From NCBI GenBank assembly GCA_947503715.1, contig CANNER010000002.1:1-64000 (forward strand): 64,000 nucleotides of DNA, read 5' to 3'. Shown piece after piece: positions 1 through 12,408 of the stretch. The DNA is from an uncultured Caulobacterales bacterium (GTDB lineage Bacteria > Pseudomonadota > Alphaproteobacteria > Caulobacterales > Maricaulaceae). The translations under genes were made by a program, and so were the position numbers. Numbering within the stretch: the first letter of the stretch is position 1; the number at the start of each line of letters is the position of its first letter. Below the pieces are notes generated by a model. The model did not search any database, had not been told where the DNA came from, and was given only the letters and a program-made list of their open reading frames with translations.

Positions 1-1527
1 TTCCGTCAGGACATTTATATCCTCAGAGGATTTCTCAGCCTGTTCTTTCAATTTCGCCGCAAGAGCATCACGATCCGCCGTTAATTTCTCAATCTTCTCA
101 TTGAAAATCTTGAGCGTCGCTTCCGCGTCAGACTTCAACTTCTCCCCTTGAGATTTTAGCTCAGCCCGCGCGGCGTCGCGATCTTTCAAAGCTGTCTCAG
201 CGGATAATTTATAGGTCGCAATTGCGTCATTGCGTTCACGTCTAATCTTTTCAATTTTTAGACTGGCGTCGGCCATATCCTTTTCGAGCTTTTTCGTGCG
301 GACTTTCAACTTCTCCGCCATCTCATCGCGACTGGCAAATGCGGCCCTCGCATCTGTTAAGGCTTTGGCAGCGGCAAGTTCGGCGACAGATCTGGCTTTA
401 CGGGCGAGGACTGCGTCATTGGCAGCGGCGACTGCACGTTCGCGAACCTGTTGAATTTGCGCGCCGCCAGGCAATTGGATGGATTCAATCAGATCCTGCG
501 TGAGGAAATCTGTTTCACCCAGGTCAGCAGCAACACCATGATTTTCCAGAACCTGTCCCAGGGCGCCCAACCGAAGCGTTTTGGCGAATGAGAATTCGGG
601 AATAGACGCAATCAAGTCCATATCTGCATCCCAACGGGAGAGATCAAAAACTTTTGAACCCGTTTCGAATGAAGGCTCCGTCATATCAGGGAACATAGTT
701 TTTAGTACGGCATTATAATCATCCAGACCCCGCAATTCTTGCGCGAGGCGGTCACTTACAAATATCTTTCCATTGAAAGTCGGGGCCAATCGCGCGGCAG
801 CCTCGAACGCGACATAGGGGATTAACATACTTTGCCCCATTAAATTCAGGAGCATTTTCAGGCCCAGAAGATTTCCTGAGAGGGAGGGGTTGGATTCGAT
901 GACGACATTTGTGTCCTCAACATCATCGAGACCAATAATGTCGAGAAAATCCTCCACGATGTCACGGTTTTTGAGTTTATCCCGCTCATAGAGACGGAAA
1001 ACCGAACGTTCCGAGAGTCGACTCCAATTTCTTATAAAGGCCGTAATTCTTATATTCTGACGCTCCATATACTGGCGGATATTGAATATCTCTCCGCTAA
1101 AATGGATGCGCTGCGCAAATCCGGACAGCCCATACCCTAAGCCCTCACGCATATAAGCAATGACGGTCAAGTCATAATCAGCAAAAAGAACGGCAAGACG
1201 CTTGAAATCTTTTTGATTTTGAAAATCCTCACTGCTGAGGAGAATGGTATCAAAACCCTCAGCCTCTTTCGCTAAATCTCGAAAAAGTGTCTCAACCTCC
1301 TCAGCGGGTTTATAATGTAGGGTATGACTGAATTCATGATGGGCTGTTGCCGCCGTGCCGTGCGGTGTTTTTCGACCGGTTTTAGGATATAAAATGCCCC
1401 GACTTGCCAAGAGGTCTGATTTCTGGGTGAAGAAATTCTGTAACGAAGATGTACCCGTTTTATGTCGCCCAATATGAAGATATAGCTTCTTTTTCGACGT
1501 GGTTTTTGCTGATTTTTGATCTGCCAT
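1..1527 (-). CDS. Sulfotransferase-like protein with C-terminal coiled coil (partial, runs off left edge)
   Basis: The minus frame is open from an ATG at 1527 to the window edge, giving 509 codons with no stop. Near residue 20 it has HIGRHKTGTSSLQ, which matches the PAPS 5'-phosphosulfate loop of the sulfotransferase fold. The first 300 or so residues look globular. From about residue 370 the sequence becomes Ala/Glu/Lys-rich with heptad-like spacing, typical of a long coiled coil, and it continues past the edge. The family moves sulfate from PAPS to glycans or other acceptors; the substrate here is unknown. A polysaccharide-processing role is inference. The C-terminus and true length cannot be seen. 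Confidence 0.7.
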   Translation of the reverse strand, partial: MADQKSAKTTSKKKLYLHIGRHKTGTSSLQNFFTQKSDLLASRGILYPKTGRKTPHGTAATAHHEFSHTLHYKPAEEVETLFRDLAKEAEGFDTILLSSEDFQNQKDFKRLAVLFADYDLTVIAYMREGLGYGLSGFAQRIHFSGEIFNIRQYMERQNIRITAFIRNWSRLSERSVFRLYERDKLKNRDIVEDFLDIIGLDDVEDTNVVIESNPSLSGNLLGLKMLLNLMGQSMLIPYVAFEAAARLAPTFNGKIFVSDRLAQELRGLDDYNAVLKTMFPDMTEPSFETGSKVFDLSRWDADMDLIASIPEFSFAKTLRLGALGQVLENHGVAADLGETDFLTQDLIESIQLPGGAQIQQVRERAVAAANDAVLARKARSVAELAAAKALTDARAAFASRDEMAEKLKVRTKKLEKDMADASLKIEKIRRERNDAIATYKLSAETALKDRDAARAELKSQGEKLKSDAEATLKIFNEKIEKLTADRDALAAKLKEQAEKSSEDINVLTE

Positions 1528-1612
1528 AATCAGAGCAATCCCTATTTAACGTCAGCCTTATAGACGGAAGCGGAATATGATGACCATGACCTATTTGCGC
1601 TATCTGGCACTC

Positions 1613-3013
1613 TTAAAAAGTGGCGGAAAAGCTGGTCCTTAAGCGGTTCCTTGCAGGAACGCCTTTTTGTAAATTATCTCCGTCCAATCCGTAGACCGCA
1701 ATCACGTCGAACCAATCAGCCTGAAGGCTTTGGTTCAAAAGGTCCTCAGCAGATAAGCTATAGCGGCCGGCCTGTCGACCGAGCTTAAAATCAATTTCGC
1801 CGACCCCATTATAGGTACGGTAAATGACTTCCGTACAAACGAGCCGATCGGCCGTGCTGAAATCGAAAATAAAGTCATATAATTTGCCCGTATGAGAGCG
1901 CGCCCGACTGAGAGCTGCTGAAATTTGCGCAGGTTTAAGCTTGGGTCGCAAGAGCACAAAAGCATCAACCTGCAAGGTCTCCTCAAGATTACGCAGTAGG
2001 ACCCCGTCTTTCTTCGCCTCCAGAATATCGGCATCCTCTGCCCCGAGCCAGAGTGCGGCATGGGGCCAGAATCCCGGAAGGAATAGGTTGCTCATCGCAT
2101 CGTCATGCCGGGTGACGAATACATCACCCGGCTGTAATATGCTCTTCAGTGTGTGGCGAAGTTCAGGCGTCACGCGCTTTTCTGCCTTTAAGGGCTTCAC
2201 GAGCGGGATCTTTAGGTCCGCAATATCAGATCCCATCATTTCAAAAACTGAAAAGAGAATATTTCGTAGCGCTGAGCCATGTCGGCGCTTGAGGGAGTGC
2301 CGTAAAAACCGACGGTAACGGCGAAGGTGGTTCCCGCGAGAGGCCGTTGGTAGGTTTAAGTCAATGAGAATGTCTATTACAGTTTCATATCCCGACAGTT
2401 TTAGGGCCTCGAAGACCTGTCCACGGTATTCATCAAAAAAATCACACGCCCGATAAAACCCATGCATGCGTATCGCGGAAGTGAGTTGTCGATAAAGGCG
2501 CGTGAAACTCTTTCTCGGGATGCCGTAGCGTTTTTCAGCTTCATCTAGCTTTTGCCATACAGCCTTACGTTGGCGCGCGAGATCTATTAGATATTCACCC
2601 GTCCTAACGATGATTTCAGCCGCGCAAAAGGCGAGGCCAAAATAACAAATGTCGCTCTGCGAAGCGCTATCAGGGTCAGACTGTACCCGTTTTGCGCCGG
2701 CCTCACATTCTTTTATAACCTCCCATAGAGACACTCGGATCGCGAGGTAGCGGGCATAGGTCACACGCAGCCGTTCATCTTCATCTGGATTATAATATCC
2801 GCGCGCCTCTGCAGCCTGTGCATCTTCGAGCAACATCTCTATATCGGAAGACTTTGGTAATGCCTTATAGGCCGCCGTTAAAATTCTGAGATGGAAAGAT
2901 CTTTCGGGGTTGTCTCTGCCAATTGTCGTCGAAAAGAGACTTTGGTCGAGATAAGGTGCTTTCTCACCATGATTGAACTGACGAGGATCTGCTTTATTGG
3001 AGGTTTGATCCAA
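1613..3013 (-). CDS. YiiX/YebB-type permuted papain-like hydrolase domain protein
   Basis: The C-terminal half matches the YiiX/YebB-like permuted NlpC/P60 fold (DUF830 type). LQPGDVFVTR opens the domain, WPHAALWLG carries the likely catalytic His, and LVCTEVIYR carries the likely Cys nucleophile. Members act as amidases or thioesterases; the substrate is unknown. The N-terminal 230 residues are helical and unrecognised. I place the start at the TTG at 3013 because AAGGA lies 8 nt upstream; a TTG at 3031 has only a poor site and follows an in-frame stop. The gene lies 85 nt upstream of the sulfotransferase-like gene on the same strand, so the two may be cotranscribed. Confidence 0.65.
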   Translation of the reverse strand: MDQTSNKADPRQFNHGEKAPYLDQSLFSTTIGRDNPERSFHLRILTAAYKALPKSSDIEMLLEDAQAAEARGYYNPDEDERLRVTYARYLAIRVSLWEVIKECEAGAKRVQSDPDSASQSDICYFGLAFCAAEIIVRTGEYLIDLARQRKAVWQKLDEAEKRYGIPRKSFTRLYRQLTSAIRMHGFYRACDFFDEYRGQVFEALKLSGYETVIDILIDLNLPTASRGNHLRRYRRFLRHSLKRRHGSALRNILFSVFEMMGSDIADLKIPLVKPLKAEKRVTPELRHTLKSILQPGDVFVTRHDDAMSNLFLPGFWPHAALWLGAEDADILEAKKDGVLLRNLEETLQVDAFVLLRPKLKPAQISAALSRARSHTGKLYDFIFDFSTADRLVCTEVIYRTYNGVGEIDFKLGRQAGRYSLSAEDLLNQSLQADWFDVIAVYGLDGDNLQKGVPARNRLRTSFSATF

Positions 3014-3096
3014 GATCGCGTTCCTTTTCAATCCAAATTAAATCCCGCCAAGCAATTTCTGGCTATCTTCAGACTATATATGTAAATCAAAAACGC

Positions 3097-3130
3097 AAAA
3101 AACCCCGCTGGCGTTAACCAAACGGGGCTC
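3097..3130 (-). terminator. rRNA operon terminator
   Basis: Read on the minus strand, a CCCCG/CGGGG stem (3123-3127 with 3103-3107) is followed by six T. It lies about 40 nt beyond the 5S gene and fits a Rho-independent terminator for the rRNA operon. Confidence 0.75.
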
Positions 3131-3171
3131 TTGTGTATAATATAAGGAGGAAAAACTATAGCTTGGATAAA

Positions 3172-3287
3172 CCGGGCGGCGACCTACTCTCCCGTGCCTT
3201 AAGACAAAGTACCATCGGCGCTGAGAGGCTTAACGACTGAGTTCGGGATGGGATCAGGTGGGGACCTCTCGCAATAACCACCCGGTC
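3172..3287 (-). rRNA. rrf: 5S ribosomal RNA
   Basis: The minus strand reads GACCGGGTGGTTATTGCGAG and later CCCATCCCGAACTC, the conserved 5S loop A-C sequence, and ends in a GCCCGGT strand complementary to the 5' end. The length of about 116 nt is normal. It is the last gene of the operon; no tRNA-fMet follows. Ends are accurate to a few bases. Confidence 0.93.
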
Positions 3288-3469
3288 AATGCAAGCTATG
3301 TTGTTTAAACGTCTCTCACGAGACGAATAAACGGATTAAATAGTAAAGATATCGTCTGAACAGCCCCAGCGTTTGGACATTTTAGTCCACGCGCATGGGC
3401 GCTAACGTTTCTTGTTTGATTAATCACTCCGAAGAGCAGTCAACCTTGGCCAAGAAACAATCTGAAATG

Positions 3470-6256
<2,787 letters not shown>

Positions 6257-6555
6257 CTTCAGATTCTTGAGATGGTCATGGTCCCGACCAGAAGAGTTAG
6301 GACCACAACCGTCAATGTTTGGCGCCCATGCGCGAGGAATAAAATGTCTATGTTTAGTGCATAAACAAACCTCACTGACATGAGCTGCCAGACGATATCT
6401 TTACTATTTAAAGCCCATCCTTGTCGATTAAAGTCCTTGCCTGATTAAATCAGCGCAAAGCCTCTGGGCGGATGAGCCCTCCTTATACGATGTCAAATAT
6501 CTGCCAACCTGTCTGAGCGAACTCATGTCGGTGACAAAACTTTGTGTGTTGAAAA
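6257..6555 (-). other. Internal spacer between tRNA-Ala and 23S
   Basis: About 300 nt of operon spacer with no tRNA or supported open frame. A stretch at 6400-6420 (GATATCTTTACTATTTAA) also occurs near 3337-3355 downstream of 23S, so the two flanks share sequence, as expected for RNase III processing regions. Confidence 0.6.
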
Positions 6556-6631
6556 TGGTGGAGCTTAGCGGATTCGAACCGCTGACCCTCTGCTTGCAAA
6601 GCAGATGCTCTACCAACTGAGCTAAAGCCCC
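6556..6631 (-). tRNA. tRNA-Ala (anticodon TGC)
   Basis: The minus strand folds as a 76-nt tRNA starting GGGGCTTTAGCTC, with TTTGCAA around the anticodon TGC, GGTTCGAATCC in the T arm and an encoded CCA end. It is the usual second tRNA of the 16S-23S spacer. Confidence 0.95.
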
Positions 6632-6780
6632 TCTAGCGATTTTGCGAAGCAAAAACGCGGAAAATGCGGCAGGCAATTGCGAAGCAAATGCCGAGAGCAT
6701 TCAAAGGTCAGGCCCGCACGCATTTGGCTACGCCAATTGCTTTCGCGGGGTCGTTGTTTTTCGCGAAGCGAAAAAGCAAC
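6632..6780. repeat. Spacer with three GCGAAGC-centred hairpins
   Basis: Between the two spacer tRNAs are three perfect or near-perfect palindromes, at 6640-6654, 6672-6692 and 6753-6780. All three have GCGAAGC at the centre, so each has the same GAA loop. The third has an 8-bp A/T-rich stem extended by GTTG/CAAC. They may be RNase III processing sites or copies of one small repeat. Confidence 0.6.
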
Positions 6781-6857
6781 TGGTAGGCCGAAGAAGACTT
6801 GAACTTCCGACCTCGCCCTTATCAGGGGCGCGCTCTAACCAGCTGAGCTACCGGCCT
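6781..6857 (-). tRNA. tRNA-Ile (anticodon GAT)
   Basis: A 77-nt cloverleaf on the minus strand. The acceptor AGGCCGG pairs with TCGGCCT, the anticodon loop reads CTGATAA with anticodon GAT, and CCA is encoded. It is the first tRNA of the 16S-23S spacer; 6858-7067 beyond it is spacer without a gene. Confidence 0.95.
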
Positions 6858-7062
6858 CCATATCAACACATTTACAACCTCATGCGACAAGTTGAATTCC
6901 GAAGAAATCAACAGCGCTACGGCTGCAAACGAATGGGAAGAAAAACGAAGACGGCGTTTAACCGCTATGTGATCCATATGGCGTGAGCCAATGGACCGTT
7001 ATATTTTCTAAAAAGATAAAAGCGTACGTCACTACCGAAATAGCGGAAGACACTCAAATCTT

Positions 7063-8545
<1,483 letters not shown>

Positions 8546-8917
8546 GAGAGTGAAACTGACCATGTCGTTGTTAATCGTTCGTGATCACCGAAGTAATCAA
8601 GAACCACTGACGTCTGAAATGCATAAATACATTTCAACGTTTTGCGTTCAAAGAAAATTACGAGTTCCTCAACCTATCGAAATAGGCCAAGCAATGTCAT
8701 AACTTTCGAAAAGAAACTTCAGACATAGTCGTTCAGTTAATGTGCAGTGTGTTACCACATCTGCTCACAGCCAAACGCCGCCTGCGTCTCTCTTCCCAAT
8801 ATTCACGATGTAAAACAGCTGGTTACGAATTTAATCCGCTTCCAAATTAAAAGCCCCGCTCGAGGAGAGGGGCTCCCGTTCCCGCCGGTTGACTGTGTGT
8901 CTCTCAGCGAGGAGCGC
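8546..8917 (-). other. rRNA operon leader
   Basis: About 370 nt between the predicted promoter and 16S, with no supported gene. It contains a C/G-rich hairpin at 8852-8873 (GCCCC/GGGGC) that on the minus strand is followed by TTTTAATTT and so looks like a terminator or attenuator. TTTTCTTTGAACG near 8640-8655 (minus) faintly resembles the boxA antitermination element. Confidence 0.5.
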
Positions 8918-8946
8918 TATATAGGGGGGTGATTTTTTTTCCGCAA
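8918..8946 (-). promoter_or_regulatory. Predicted rRNA promoter
   Basis: On the minus strand TTGCGG (8941-8946) and TATATA (8918-8923) are separated by exactly 17 bp. The -10 is followed by GCGCTCC, a G/C-rich discriminator typical of stringently controlled rRNA promoters. No better candidate was seen in the leader. Confidence 0.6.
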
Positions 8947-8991
8947 CACCTTTTTTCGCTAAAAGTGCAGAAAGATGCTTTTGCTTGCAGC

Positions 8992-9054
8992 TTATCCACC
9001 TTGTGCTACGGAAACCCCCATAAAACCGTGGTTTTGATAAACCACTTATCCACA
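8992..9054 (+). promoter_or_regulatory. Two DnaA-box-like sites and a hairpin
   Basis: TTATCCACA at 9046-9054 is a perfect DnaA box, and TTATCCACC at 8992-9000 differs at one base. Between them, 9028-9045 is a perfect palindrome GTGGTTT-TGAT-AAACCAC. They lie between the divergent rRNA promoter and the alkaline phosphatase gene and could bind DnaA. Two sites alone do not make an origin. Confidence 0.45.
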
Positions 9055-9066
9055 GGAACACCCAAA

Positions 9067-10518
9067 ATGGCCGCTAAACTCCAGCACCTGAAGCGTTTTT
9101 CCGCTTTTTTACTGATCTCAACAGCTCTTTTTCAGACAGCATGCATAGCAGAAAGCACTGAAAATAGCAATTCGGGCGAGTCGTCGACCCAAATCACCAT
9201 GAAAAAAAATACTGATTCAGGCGAAAAAAATTCAGTCGCGACTCAAAAAATGTCAGATTCGCCTCCGAAAAACATCATTGTCTTCATTGGGGACGGGATG
9301 GGCATCTCGACAATCACCGCCGGTCGAATCTTTGTCGGGCAGGAAATGGGCAAAAAAGGGGAGGAGCACGAGCTGTCTTGGGACACATTTGAGCAGCTCG
9401 CCCTCATCAAGACCTATAATACAAATGCACAGGTGCCGGATTCGGCCGGAACGGCAACGGCGATCCTGTCCGGATATAAGACAAATATCGGCGCAGTGAA
9501 TGTTCGGCCCGATGCGAATTTGGAAAATATGCTGGCCGAAGGCTGTGGCGGCGACACCTCCCCTACGCTGACCGACAAGGCGAAAGCCGATGGAAAGGCC
9601 GTTGGTGTCATTTCCACGGCCCGCCTGACCCACGCGACACCCGCCGTTATGTACTCACATTCCGCTAGTCGCGACATCGAAGCGGATAAAGACCTAGAAG
9701 GTCCCTTTGCCATGGAGGGCTGTAAAAGCATTTCGCAGCAATTGATTGAAAGCGAGGTTGATCTGGCGCTTGGAGGCGGGCGGAAAGAATTCACAGATGC
9801 GCAAGTCGCGGCTTGGCCGGGCGCTACCGCAAGCACAAAGGCCGATATGATGGCCGCAGATACGAGCCAACCCCTGCTCGGCCTGTTCAATGCGTCACAT
9901 ATGTCATTCGAAGCCGACCGTGCCGGGACGGAAGAGCCTTCCATTGCGGAGATGACAACATTCGCCATGGACCGCCTGGCCTCCAATGGCGACGGCTATG
10001 TCCTGATGGTCGAGGCGGGTCGTATCGATCACGCCCATCACGGCACGAACGCCTTTCGCGCATTGAAGGATTTGCAAGCGATGGATGCGGCCGTCTCAGC
10101 AGCCGTTGCAAAAGCGGATGATGACACACTCATCCTTGTGACTGCTGACCACAGCCATGTCTTCACAATGGCCGGCTATCCAGCCCGCGGGAATCCAATA
10201 CTCGGCCTTTCGCGCCCCGTCGATCCGGAGACCGGAATAGCCCATCTCGAATATGCGCTGGACGATGACGGCAAGACCTACACGACATTGGGCTATCAGA
10301 ACGGACCAAATGTGCGCGAAGCCGATTCAGAAACGCTGACCGACAACATGGTCCAAGCCCCCGATTACCGCCAGCAAACGGCCGTCCGCCTTCGGAGTGA
10401 AACCCATGCGGGAGAGGATGTCGCCCTCTTCGCGACGGGCCCCGGCGCAGAGCGCTTTAACGGCGTCATGGAACAGGACGAGATCGGACGCATTCTCGCC
10501 GACCTTCTGGCCGAATAA
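9067..10518 (+). CDS. Alkaline phosphatase (PhoA family)
   Basis: A metal-dependent phosphomonoesterase exported to the envelope. Family motifs appear in order: FIGDGMG near residue 74 (metal Asp), PDSAGTA near 124 with the nucleophile Ser126, then EAGRIDHAHHG and TADHSHV as zinc/magnesium ligands. The product of 483 residues has the usual family length. I chose ATG 9067 because it follows AGGAA and begins a signal peptide; the open frame extends 46 codons upstream into the rRNA promoter region. The signal ends in FQTAC, so it could be a lipoprotein with a poor lipobox or a normal secreted protein. The gene is divergent from the rRNA operon. No clear Pho box was found. Confidence 0.92.
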   Translation: MAAKLQHLKRFSAFLLISTALFQTACIAESTENSNSGESSTQITMKKNTDSGEKNSVATQKMSDSPPKNIIVFIGDGMGISTITAGRIFVGQEMGKKGEEHELSWDTFEQLALIKTYNTNAQVPDSAGTATAILSGYKTNIGAVNVRPDANLENMLAEGCGGDTSPTLTDKAKADGKAVGVISTARLTHATPAVMYSHSASRDIEADKDLEGPFAMEGCKSISQQLIESEVDLALGGGRKEFTDAQVAAWPGATASTKADMMAADTSQPLLGLFNASHMSFEADRAGTEEPSIAEMTTFAMDRLASNGDGYVLMVEAGRIDHAHHGTNAFRALKDLQAMDAAVSAAVAKADDDTLILVTADHSHVFTMAGYPARGNPILGLSRPVDPETGIAHLEYALDDDGKTYTTLGYQNGPNVREADSETLTDNMVQAPDYRQQTAVRLRSETHAGEDVALFATGPGAERFNGVMEQDEIGRILADLLAE

Positions 10519-10545
10519 GCATACATTATATATGCGTGAAAAATT

Positions 10546-11346
10546 GTGAGCCCGGACACGTCTGAAATCCCTCTAAAAGGCCCGCGAAAGCGGGACCTTT
10601 TACGGAGTTTGCTACTCCCATTGGAAGTGCGGGGATTGCGGCGCACGATTGCGACTGTGGAAGCTGATGTAGACGGCTCTCCGTCCGTGATTGTTGTACC
10701 CGGTCTCTGGGCGTCGGACCGCAGCCTTCGCTTCCTGCGCCAATATCTCAAAAATGCGGGTTATGATGCCCGAGGCTGGGGGCTCGGCCGAAATATGGCC
10801 GGTGAAGGGTGGGACGGTGATCTGGAAGACTTGTCCGACGGTTGGCAGAAAGACAAAGCCGATAAACATTACAATGGCGAAGGTGAAGTTCCCGCCCTGT
10901 GTGATCGGTTCGGCGCGCGAGTGAAAAATATATCAGAAGAGCTGGGCCGCCCCGTCGCGCTAGTCGGGTGGAGCCTTGGCGGTTTCATCGCCCGCGAAGC
11001 CGCACGGGATTATCCGGCTCATGTGGCAGGCGTCATCACGCTCGGATCCCCTGTTGTCGGGGGCCCAAAATATACCCTAACGCGCCGCAAATATGAAAAG
11101 CGCGGCTATGATATTGATTGGATAGATGCAGGGATACTCGCGCGGCAGGACACGCCCATCCAATGCCCCGTTACATCCATCTATTCAAAAACAGATGCGA
11201 TTGTGAGTTGGACCGCCAGTCTGGATCGCTGGACACCCCATGCCCGACATCATGAGGTCCAATGCAGCCACACAGCTTTTGGCTATCACCCACCAAGCCT
11301 GAAACTTGTGAAAGCAGAACTAGATAGGATTTTCATACCTTCATAA
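10546..11346 (+). CDS. Alpha/beta hydrolase (lipase/esterase-like)
   Basis: The 266-residue product shows the alpha/beta-hydrolase fold: VIVVPGLW as the first core strand and oxyanion region near residue 48, the nucleophile elbow GWSLGG with Ser143, an Asp in YSKTDAIV, and a late His in CSHTAFG. GLGRN near residue 80 is common in the lipase-like branch of the fold. No signal peptide is visible, so it is probably cytoplasmic. The start is GTG 10546 with no strong ribosome site. It follows the phosphatase gene by 27 nt and may be cotranscribed. The substrate is unknown. Confidence 0.8.
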   Translation: MSPDTSEIPLKGPRKRDLLRSLLLPLEVRGLRRTIATVEADVDGSPSVIVVPGLWASDRSLRFLRQYLKNAGYDARGWGLGRNMAGEGWDGDLEDLSDGWQKDKADKHYNGEGEVPALCDRFGARVKNISEELGRPVALVGWSLGGFIAREAARDYPAHVAGVITLGSPVVGGPKYTLTRRKYEKRGYDIDWIDAGILARQDTPIQCPVTSIYSKTDAIVSWTASLDRWTPHARHHEVQCSHTAFGYHPPSLKLVKAELDRIFIPS

Positions 11347-11493
11347 ATTACAGCATCATGATATCAGAACACTATAGCTTTAGACTATTGAAAATATAGA
11401 AAGAGAGTCAGCAACCGTTTCACCTGCTATCGCGTATGTAAGGACAAGTCGTCGGACCGGCGGCATAGCATTACCTTCAATGGGGAGACTATC

Positions 11494-12339
11494 TTGTCCA
11501 AATTTATGAAATCCACACTCGTCATGGGCGTCGCCGCACTTGGTCTCGCAGCCTGTGAAACCGACCCGATGGTCAAAGAGGCTGAAATGGCCAAAACAGA
11601 CGTGAAAATGGCGACAGCCGATGGCCCGCTCTGCACGACAATGGGCCCGCAAACACCGCGCGATATTTCCAGCAAAGTCGGTCTTAACCTGACAGACTTC
11701 ACAATGGCCCCGTCCAGCGGTCAGATGAATCTCTGCAATATTCACACCCACACAAATGCCGAACATAAAGGTCCGGGTTTTGAGATGTTTGTCGATGATA
11801 GCGATTACGGTGGATATGCCTGTAATGAAACGGCTGATCTGACGGCAGCAGAACTCGCGCCTTATGAAGGCAGCTACGGCAAAGTTAAATCCGGCGACAC
11901 GATCGAGGTCCACTGGGTCCACACATCCTGTGACGCAACACCGGGCGAAGGCCTTGGTGCCTGTGTGCCGGACACTTGTACGGATCCGGTTCTGCGCGTG
12001 GAGACGCAAGTCTTCCTCGTCGTCAATGACCGCAATGCGTCCGACTTCATGGACTATGCTTACCAAGGCAATCGTCTGAACTTTAAGTATCAGCCAAAAG
12101 CCCTCCCAACAGGAAACGGCACACCCGTCGTCTTCCGTGGCTCCACAACAGGGCCGAGCTATAATCAGTCCGTCTGCTCGCCAGCACAAGTCACATGGTC
12201 GGTCCGCCCACAATGTGAAAAGCTCGACATCGCGTCCCTCGACGCGTGGGCAAAGTCCGGTAACGTCTTTAACGAGACAGAAAGCCACGGCGTCCGCCAG
12301 CTCGTCACAGCACCAGAACTGCTGTCCCCGATTGAGTAG
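11494..12339 (+). CDS. Delta-class carbonic anhydrase, predicted lipoprotein
   Basis: The 281-residue product matches bacterial delta-class carbonic anhydrases (CA_like family), enzymes hydrating CO2 to bicarbonate. Diagnostic pieces are TTMGPQTPRDI, CNIHTHTNAEHKGPG with clustered His residues likely to hold the metal, HWVHTSCD, and near the end QVTWSVRPQC and HGVRQLVT. The N-terminus is a lipoprotein signal ending LAAC with Cys21, which places it on an envelope membrane. The start is TTG 11494, favoured over ATG 11506 because GGGAG sits 6 nt before it. A strong terminator follows. The product assignment is from memory of the family. Confidence 0.8.
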   Translation: MSKFMKSTLVMGVAALGLAACETDPMVKEAEMAKTDVKMATADGPLCTTMGPQTPRDISSKVGLNLTDFTMAPSSGQMNLCNIHTHTNAEHKGPGFEMFVDDSDYGGYACNETADLTAAELAPYEGSYGKVKSGDTIEVHWVHTSCDATPGEGLGACVPDTCTDPVLRVETQVFLVVNDRNASDFMDYAYQGNRLNFKYQPKALPTGNGTPVVFRGSTTGPSYNQSVCSPAQVTWSVRPQCEKLDIASLDAWAKSGNVFNETESHGVRQLVTAPELLSPIE

Positions 12340-12373
12340 TTAAAATACAATCTTAGGATTGATGAATTACAGT

Positions 12374-12408
12374 CCCCCTTCGCCATATAAACCGAAGGGG
12401 GATTTTTT
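12374..12408 (+). terminator. Terminator of the carbonic anhydrase gene, abutting the next start codon
   Basis: CCCCCTTCG (12374-12382) pairs perfectly with CGAAGGGGG (12393-12401) across a 10-nt loop, followed by ATTTTTT. The T run ends directly at the ATG of the next gene (12409). The 3' arm AAGGGGG is also the only ribosome-site-like sequence for that gene, so the hairpin could hide it in read-through RNA. Confidence 0.85.

Noticed and set aside
8992-9054. Chromosome origin
   Set aside because: Only two DnaA-like boxes and no AT-rich unwinding region of suitable size or nearby dnaA, hemE or parAB genes.
11380-12288. 302-codon minus-strand frame opposite the carbonic anhydrase gene
   Set aside because: It is antisense to a gene with clear signal peptide and family motifs; its own translation has no recognisable domain and is rich in Cys and Arg.
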